Below are positions 57,229 to 64,000 of a DNA stretch of 64,000 nucleotides, piece after piece. Positions within the stretch are counted from its first letter, which is position 1, and each line of letters begins with the position of its first letter. Location of the stretch: assembly GCA_015501055.1 (NCBI GenBank), contig JADNYV010000036.1, forward strand, positions 124,001 through 188,000, in the 5' to 3' direction. Made by a program: the position numbers and the translations under genes. This DNA comes from Mucidula mucida (Eukaryota; Basidiomycota; Agaricomycetes; Agaricales; Physalacriaceae). The notes under the pieces are model-generated. The model worked only from the letters and a program-made list of their open reading frames with translations, searched no databases and was not told the origin of the DNA.

Positions 57229-58516
57229 ATGCTGCGCCAGATTGGGCGATCTTACTATCCCTGCCCGCCTCTCCCTCAGGAGATCATAGATCTCATAGTC
57301 GAGCAACTGGGTCTTGATGCAGACACGCCGTCTCTCTTCGCATGCCTAACAGTGTCAAAAGCCTTCTTTCCAATGGCTCGCGCCAGCCTCTGGCGTGACA
57401 GATTTCTGTACCCCGAGAAACATGGCCTCGTGAGGTGGACTGTCGACAAAATTCCAGCATCCCCTATCCTTCGCTCTCTCGTCCGCTCGATGCGCATTTG
57501 CCATCAGAACTGGTCATTTGCGGATGGCAATGCATACAAATATGAGAAAGACTTCGGTATTGTTGTGGACGCGTTGGAGCGCGTGGACTACCTTAACCTG
57601 GACTTTCTCGGTCTCCGTGAGCTATTAGCTTGCCCGCCTGCCATTCGGAAGTGGCATATCGTGTCGTTGAAGCTCTCACGCTTTCCCGTAGGACCTTGGA
57701 CTCTCGCGTCCAATTTCGAGTGCTCTGCCAAGTCCTGCGCATTTTTTGAAGATTTCCCGATGCTGATTGATGTAGACTTGGAGCAGGGCGGCTACCAACG
57801 CATACAGCCGATGTCTAGATGTACGAGGGAAAAGCATCATAGTCTACCCTCTCCGACATCCCTCACGCTACGTAATCACCGGCGCTTTTCAGGTATAGGT
57901 GGTGCGCTTCTCGCTGGCCATCTGCTTTCAATGAAGCGGTTGCGCAGTCTTGGAATCGTCGATTGCTTGTTTGAGCCCAACGACCTGCTAGCCATGGTCT
58001 CGAAGTCCATAAAGGAGCTTGTCATTGACTACACTAGATACGACATCCCCCGTACGTTTTCCGACTTGATTTTTGTGACTTTCACCCTTTTGATTCGTTG
58101 TGGCAGTGGATCCTTGGGAGCCCTTCTCCTTTGGTACCATAGATGTGATTCGCTTCTCCGTTGATGCAAGGCATGCACGCGACACTCTCATGTGGTGGAC
58201 ACGAACGTTCTTTCAAATCTCTCTGAACAACGTTGTTCATAAAGTGACCATCGAAATACAGCTCTACTTGGAACGCGATATGACAGCGCCGAACATACGC
58301 TTCCCAAAAGTCTGGAAAGAGTTGGGTAGGGCTTTACTTGGTTTGACGGGATTGAGGGATCTTGTGATTATACATCGACTTGGATACACGGAGCGCATCG
58401 GCGACAGAAAGGTTGCCTCGATTCGTGCAGGTATCTCGCAGTTTCTACGAAGAGAATTGAGCGATGTCACTAGTGTTGAACATGTCAGATTGACCATCAT
58501 TGACCGTAATGTATAA
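57229..58516 (+). CDS. F-box-like protein, copy C (two exons, 410 aa)
   Basis: Exons 57229-58051 and 58107-58516. The N-terminus MLRQIGRSYYP leads into PPLPQEIIDLIVEQLG and SLFACLTVSKAFFPMARASL, the F-box-like segment shared with copies A and B. The 55-nt intron (GTACGT donor, GGCAG acceptor) restores the frame into DPWEPFSFGTIDVIRFSVD. Without it the frame ends early, so it is needed. The end IIDRNV matches copy B. The next upstream in-frame initiation-like codon is a GTG; the ATG at 57229 is the proper start. The protein is diverged from copy B but colinear throughout. Confidence 0.78.
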
Positions 58517-59036
58517 CCAGTTTATACGTATACTCGCGCTGTCAATACTAAGTCAGTACCCAATGATTCTCGATATCGTGAGTTCACAGCATGCTTTATC
58601 CGTCACGGTCTTGATCCTGCATCGTGATCTTACTACAGGTGCGTACCACTCTTTGTGATGCAGCGGAGAGATAGTAGTCGCAATACAAGCGCTGGAAAGT
58701 CAGTGTCAGTGGTAAAGCTTTCAAGCGCAGTGAAGTGAAAGGCCGCCGCATAGAATTTTGTGGTGGCAGGATGAAATGTGTCAAAACGCCACATTGCGTA
58801 AAGACAACTGTTGAATCTCATGTAAATCTCCAAGAAAATATCGCCGAGTCACGCTGAAGATTATAGTCTCAAAAGGTGGATTCTGAATACTAAATAAGCA
58901 CCCAAAGTCCGCATGGGAGGGGTATGACAATAGACAAAGCTATCGAGAAGATTGGAGAGACAGAAAGAGAAAAGAAAACATGACATTCAATGCAGGTGGT
59001 ATGTAGAGTAGGTCGAAGACGAACACTCCCTCGCAA
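58517..59036. other. Convergent intergenic region
   Basis: 0.52 kb between copy C and the copper-fist gene. It includes the duplicated 3' flank shared with copy B (58530-58760). No gene. Confidence 0.55.
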
Positions 59037-60695
59037 TTAAAAGTACGCCCCGAGCGAGTCAAACACATTCACCGCCTCCAACGAACCATTATTGCTAGCA
59101 GAATATATATCCATATCTGGAGTACTGTGGGCATATCCATCGGAGTCGGGGTTGCTGACGGCGTAGTCAGAATGACCAGCGCCATACGAATCGAGGTCAG
59201 GGTATGTCTCAACGTCTGGGTTACTACCAGTGTACGTATCCAAATCTGGATTGCTGCCCGCATACATCGCAAAGTCGGGATGGCTCCCGGTAGCAGCATA
59301 TAGCGGCGATACCTGTCCCGATGAGAAGGAAGAAGATCGGCTGCGTGCAAGACCGAACAATTCGGCACCATCTAGATCTCGGGGAACAAGCAACTCGTCC
59401 GAGGCATACTCGGGAGGGGTCGGTGGCTTGCAGCACGACTGGGGAGGTGCGGAATCACTGCAGCCTGATTCACATTGGCAGAGACCAGGCGGGCAGTTAC
59501 GAGTGCACGAGGACAGAGAGCCTGATTTATCGTACTGAATGCCGAACTGCTGCTGCATCCACTCGTCGAGAGTATTATTGTCGTCGGCCGGGGGAAGCGT
59601 GTTGACGTAGCACTCTGCGCATCCACCGCATGCAGAGGGATTGGTGCACTTGAAAGTCCCATCACGATTTAAGTTAGGATTGTGCTGACCGCACCCTTGG
59701 CATCCACAGGTATCACCACAGGTGCATAGCGAAGGCACTGCGAAAGTATCAGACGGCCAATAGCGGGTGTTTCCGTCCGATTGAGACGTCTGTGGTTGGG
59801 TGAAAGGAGATGGATCCGAGATAGACTGGTAGGGAGGGTGGACATTGTCGTAGGCACGGCCATAGGGACTGTAAGAGTCGTGCGGATGTGAGCGGGAATG
59901 ACTGGTGCCAGCGGAAGGGATGTGGACAGGCCCCGATACTGCTTTGGGGAGCACTGGTCGAAATTCTGCGATGCGGGCGAGGATTTGTTTATGGTTGTTC
60001 GATGATTCGGGGGCGGTGAGGGAGGTGGATGGGTGAAGGTCAGCCTCGATTTTTGGCTTTCTGGGGGCACTCTTCCTGGGAGTTGCACAAGGACATAGCT
60101 CGTCGTTGGGGATATTGCCGGTGACACAAGCGCAGATATCTGGCAATTGATGAATACGTGTATCGATGTCGAGAGCAGAAAAGCGGCATACCGCTACGCT
60201 CGGAATCCGACGTGGATCCGTCTGGGAGAGCAACCGACGCTTCCAACGCTGCTGGTAAGCCATTGGGGAACGCGGCGCATTCCAAAATCTTGCTAAGACC
60301 TAAAACAGAGGAAGATGGACTATTGCTCAGCCAGCCGCTCTGTAAAGAAACAATGGACGAAACTCACCTTTCTTTGAGCTGACAGCGGGAGCGTCATCCT
60401 TGACCATGCATATACATTTCACGTGAACTTGCTTTCTCTTTCTTAACTCTCGACAGTGCTCGCATTGTGTCACCGGTCGGCCTTTCTTTTTGATTTCGAA
60501 CAAGGGTCGGTCGGTGTGTTTACAGGCTGACGAACGGTGACCTTTGATGCACGTTTCGCTAATGAAACAACGATAAGAAATCGGAGAAAATATGACAGAA
60601 AAGAGCCATTACCATGCATACTTCTTGCTGCTGATTAAAACCTGTGCGCTGCTGTCAACGACCTAGGCCAGACGTGATACGCGACTGCTCACCAT
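59037..60695 (-). CDS. Copper-fist transcription factor (Ace1/Mac1/Cuf1-like), ATG-only first exon
   Basis: This is a nuclear regulator whose zinc/copper-binding N-terminus recognises DNA and senses copper. Exons in transcript order are 60693-60695 (ATG alone), 60613-60641, 60368-60558, 60192-60299 and 59037-60139. The sum is 1434 nt, 477 aa. The spliced N-terminus MVLISSKKYACETCIKGHR, then SSACKHTDRPLFEIKKKGRP and QCEHCRELRKRKQ, is a textbook copper fist (Cys ligands plus KGHR and GRP motifs). Further Cys clusters follow: CACVTGN...CPC, then CTCGDTCGCQGCGQH (CxC-x3-CxC-xx-C-xx-H, like the copper-sensing repeats of Mac1/Cuf1), CTNPSACGGCAEC and CTRNCPPGLCQCESGC. The C-terminus has a degenerate tandem repeat around SNPDxDxY. 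Whether it activates under copper shortage or excess cannot be told. Confidence 0.9.
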
Positions 60696-62977
60696 GATAT
60701 GAGAGACTGTGACGCTGGGCGAGCTCGCCCGCCAGCGACGGCGCTGGCCCTGCTAGAGCGACTCGACCTGCTCGGGGGGTTCTATCAACATCGAGGTAAG
60801 AGATAAAGAAGGAGTTGTGTTGACGGTCGTTGACAGCAGCCACCATTTATCTGCGCACGGGCCATCGATAAATACACGTAAATAGGACGTAATACGGACC
60901 GAAATCTCCGCATCCTATTTCCAGCGCAGCAGTGACAGTGGCTCGCAATTCATGTCAGTTGCATGTTCCGCGATACCACAACCTTGATAACTGCAACGTG
61001 TCTCTTTTCGTGCTTGGCAGGTGAAGGCTATGTTTCAACGACATTCCCTTCCTGATGGTGTTAAGCTCAGATTGACGTAGATAGTACTCCTCTTCCACCA
61101 GAACAAGCGGGCTTTTCGCCAATGGTGCGCCTTTCACAGCGTGCATGTTGCTCTATGGCGCATGGCAGGCCCAGTAGGACGGAGTTCGATTCACTAGCAC
61201 CTGGGTTCCCTTTATCCGAAAACTCTGATCTACATGCCGCTGTTGGAACTTTAAGGCGCCTTATAATCGCGATACGAGCGATGCACCGCAGAAAGGAATC
61301 GCTTGCTGCACACCGCTAAATAAAGCGCTATCTAAATTTATCTTTGACAGTCCTTCGCGCGTTCAGCTGTCTGCATCTTCGAGCTCCTACATCATCGCAG
61401 CCGATAGCCGCACCGCACAACAGTCGTGTCTAAATTGCGAGAAGGGTGATGGTCTAGGATAACGTTAACAGCTAAACCTTGCTCATGAACAATCAGTGAG
61501 GAAGCTACGGTTTCTCATATAGTCTATGTTGGTTCGGAAGTCGTCGCGCCTCGCAATCTCCGGGAGCATTTCCCCCTTGTTTAGATTGTTCTGTTTGTGT
61601 TGTTGGCATCGGTCGATAAGCAGGCAGGTTGAAACCGACACCAGGTCCCTATCAACGGCCGCTGTGGAAGCGTTATCAGTAAGTGGCGCATTTTAGCTTT
61701 CACCCCTGCACTGAGTATTTGCAGGGATATCTCTGCATTCAAGAAGGTCGACGCCAGCTCTAGTAGCTGATATCGTTGTCGACTTCGAAGCTACGGACCT
61801 GTTAAAATTGTGGGAGTGTTTGCTCGCAGCGGGTAGATCTGGTGGGCACGGAGCCAGTAACTGTCGGTGTCCAGTGGCCTCTTGCTGGGCGCGCCGGTAC
61901 ATTACATGACGATGTCACGCGTGGACTTGAAGAAGGCTTCCCTGGAATCAAGACAGGCTCTCTTTCCTCCAGCTCTCCCCTGCTTGCAGGACCTACTTCA
62001 AGTAGCTTTATCCAAAGCTGGCGTAACTGGATTGTGGAAAGCTAGCCGTAACTGATAAAGTTATTGACTTCAGAGTTTGAGAGATGCCTAAAGCTCTTGT
62101 CCAATAATCCTGCCCGACGATATGGTGGCACCTTTCCCAGATATTCCGATCAATATTGCGCTCACTTTTACAGCTGCTTGAAAGCATCATCCTAGTCTGG
62201 TCCTCGTCTCGAAAGTCTTTCGACAATGGTAAGTCGTGATTGGAGTGGTTTTCTATGTTCCTTGCCGTGTATCATAGGATTGGACCCCTCCTATACTATT
62301 CCGTCACTGTTGATACAAGCTTGAGGCTCGTAGCATCACTCGACAAACTTAGAACTGTGCCAACTGCACTAAGCGACAATGAAGACAACAGCCCACAGCC
62401 CAGCTCCGGGAGCGCGGGAAGAAGAGATTCAAGTGCATGAGTTGCTAGTAGTTATAGAGTGGCGGCACTGGTAGGGGTGGCTGATTTTGATTGGATAATG
62501 TTGCTATCTCAACGGCCTGTCTCGCACCGTCTCGACTTTACTTCATATTGCATTTAAGATCAAATGGAGGTACGTGTGTCTACGCGTCAACAAACGCGTA
62601 TATTTGACCCCAGACATGAGTCTAGACCTAAGGTGGGGTAACCCGGATACAATAAGCCTTCTTCTTTAGCTTTCATTCATGTCAAAGTCTGATATTCTGC
62701 ACGTTTTTGCGTTGGAAACAACTCGTCCTATCGATTTCATCTGGAGTTTTCATGGGGAAGTCTATTCGGGTGATGCTGGAAAGGCGGCCATGACCGCTCG
62801 GCCGATCGTGGCTGATAAGTCCGAAAAAATTACGCGCTGTTGAACTGGAAATGGCTGTAGAATTTCTCTCTGTTCTCACCCTTACAGTCGCTTGTACAAA
62901 AATCGGAGATATTGACCAGGCTTTTGGAAATCCCCAAAGTCCGCGTCGTCCCGTATTATTACCTAACGACCAGAGTC
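60696..62977. other. Long intergenic region without a supported gene
   Basis: 2.3 kb. The left part should be the copper-fist promoter, and the right part the promoter of the aminotransferase. All frames are under 75 codons and lack domains. I see no repeat or RNA gene, though decayed coding sequence cannot be excluded. Confidence 0.5.
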
Positions 62978-63058
62978 ATGTTTCGCAACCCCGTGGTTGG
63001 TGAAGTTAAATTACTGACATGGGCCAGAGCATTGCGATCTCTTCCCCGCACCACCACC

Positions 63059-64000
63059 ATGTCTTCACAAATGCGTCCATTTACCGTCGAGACGATAAAC
63101 CCGTCGTTACTCAACGTCCAGTACGCGGTTCGCGGTGAGCTCGCCATCAAGGCGGAGGATTACCGCAACCAGCTCAAGGACCCGGAACATGGCCTGCCCT
63201 TCGACAAAGTCATCAACTCGAACATCGGGAATCCTCAGCAGAAGGGCCTCGATCAACCGCCGATTACTTTCACGAGACAGGTGCGTTTTTTGACGTGTGC
63301 TGTATGACTCGCGCGCTGACCCCACGCAGGTGGCCGCGTTGATGGAGTATCCTGCTTTGGCAGAATTGGCACCGAATGCCTTCCCCGCAGATGTCATTGC
63401 ACGCGCAAAAGAGCTGCAGGCCGAGATCGGTTCCATTGGAGCCTACTCCCACAGCATGGGCGTACCGTTCATTCGGCACAACGTTGCAAAGTTCATTCAA
63501 GGTATATCTACATCCATCTATCGCGATTCATGAATCTAAAGTATCTCATGTAGAACGCGATGGATATCCTTCCAACCCTGATCACATATTCCTTACCGGC
63601 GGCGCATCGGCTGGAGTTTCTTTACTGCTGAACATGCTCATCTCCGCGCCACACTCTGGCATCCTTATCCCCATCCCTCAATATCCGCTCTATACTGCCA
63701 CACTTGCTCAGCACAATGGTGCAGCCATCCCATATCATCTCGACGAAAGCTCGAACTGGTCTACGTCTGTTCACGAAATCGAAAAGAGCATCGAACAAGC
63801 TCACAAGGATGGCATCACACCCAAGGGTCTCGTCATCATCAATCCTGGAAACCCCACTGGCGCATTGTTGGACGAGAAGACTCAGGAAGAGATCGCTCAT
63901 CTCTGCGAACGTCACTCTCTCCTTCTATTGGCGGACGAGGTTTATCAAGATAACCTCCACACACCTACTACACACCCTTTCGTATCCTTCAAAAAGATCG
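63059..64000 (+). CDS. Alanine aminotransferase (5' part; continues past the window)
   Basis: A PLP-dependent class I/II enzyme converting alanine and 2-oxoglutarate to pyruvate and glutamate. Exons visible are 63059-63280, 63330-63501 and 63554 onward, running off the right edge. Diagnostic blocks are INPSLLNVQYAVRGELAIKA, NIGNPQQKGLDQPPITFTRQ, IGAYSHSMGVPFIRHNVAKF and IFLTGGASAGVSLLLNML. These are followed by IPIPQYPLYTATLAQ, INPGNPTGALL and DEVYQDN. The PLP-binding lysine lies beyond the window. MSSQMRPF at 63059 fits a cytosolic form. An in-frame ATG at 62978 would add 27 residues (MFRNPVVGEVKLLTWARALR onward), rich in Arg and free of acidic clusters, like a mitochondrial presequence. Both starts may be used. 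Confidence 0.9.

Noticed and set aside
1..64000. CRISPR array, bacterial operon, prophage or viral segment
   Set aside because: No spaced direct repeats, no Shine-Dalgarno-linked ORFs and no viral hallmark proteins; gene structure is eukaryotic throughout.

Overview
The window is nuclear DNA of a filamentous basidiomycete, most likely a mushroom-forming agaricomycete. Genes are dense and on both strands, and are cut by many short introns (about 45-70 nt, GTRNGY donors, CTNA-type branch sites, YAG acceptors). The gene set fits as well: a fungal NADPH oxidase of the NoxB type, a Cop-type sesquiterpene synthase, a copper-fist regulator, a PRM10/ThrE-like transporter and several F-box-like genes. 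Nothing suggests prokaryotic or viral DNA. The species cannot be named from the sequence alone.

Layout. 1-2.3 kb: no supported gene. 2.3-4.4 kb (+): noxB, six exons. 5.0-6.5 kb (-): spliceosomal WD40 protein Prp46/PLRG1. 6.6-11.9 kb (-): VWA8-like mitochondrial AAA/VWA protein with many exons. 12.5-15.5 kb (-): PRM10/ThrE-family membrane protein. 17.8-19.0 kb (+): putative secreted protein with Trp-rich repeats. 19.4-21.7 kb (+): DUF1308 protein. 21.9-23.3 kb (+): gamma-butyrobetaine/trimethyllysine dioxygenase. 23.9-24.6 kb (+): short F-box-like gene. 25.3-26.7 kb (-): membrane protein, possibly frameshifted. 27.3-28.7 kb (-): peroxisomal MaoC-type enoyl-CoA hydratase. 29.0-29.8 kb (-): Yfh7/uridine-kinase-like P-loop kinase. 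31.5-35.0 kb (-): two uncharacterised genes. 36.9-38.2 kb (+): F-box protein. 38.3 kb (+): intron-containing tRNA-Asp, followed by a small inverted-repeat element.

40-58.5 kb is the accessory part. It holds one intact sesquiterpene synthase (six exons, 337 aa), a second copy killed by many single-base indels, a third copy reduced to its first exon joined to its last codons, and a family of F-box-like genes (one pseudogene, two intact tandem genes, one 3' relic). The terpene synthase and F-box genes appear to have duplicated together as one unit. Two low-complexity genes and a tRNA-like relic lie between them. 59.0-60.7 kb (-): copper-fist transcription factor whose first coding exon is the ATG alone. 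63 kb to the end (+): alanine aminotransferase, cut by the window edge.

Functional links are loose, as expected for a eukaryotic locus: peroxisomal/mitochondrial lipid and carnitine metabolism (MaoC hydratase, BBOX/TMLH dioxygenase), redox and copper signalling (noxB, copper-fist), and secondary metabolism (terpene synthase). I did not find a convincing new multi-gene system. The most informative signals are the decaying terpene synthase/F-box duplication and several unusual exon structures. Exon borders were read by eye from splice signals and family conservation. They are exact where stated and approximate where flagged.
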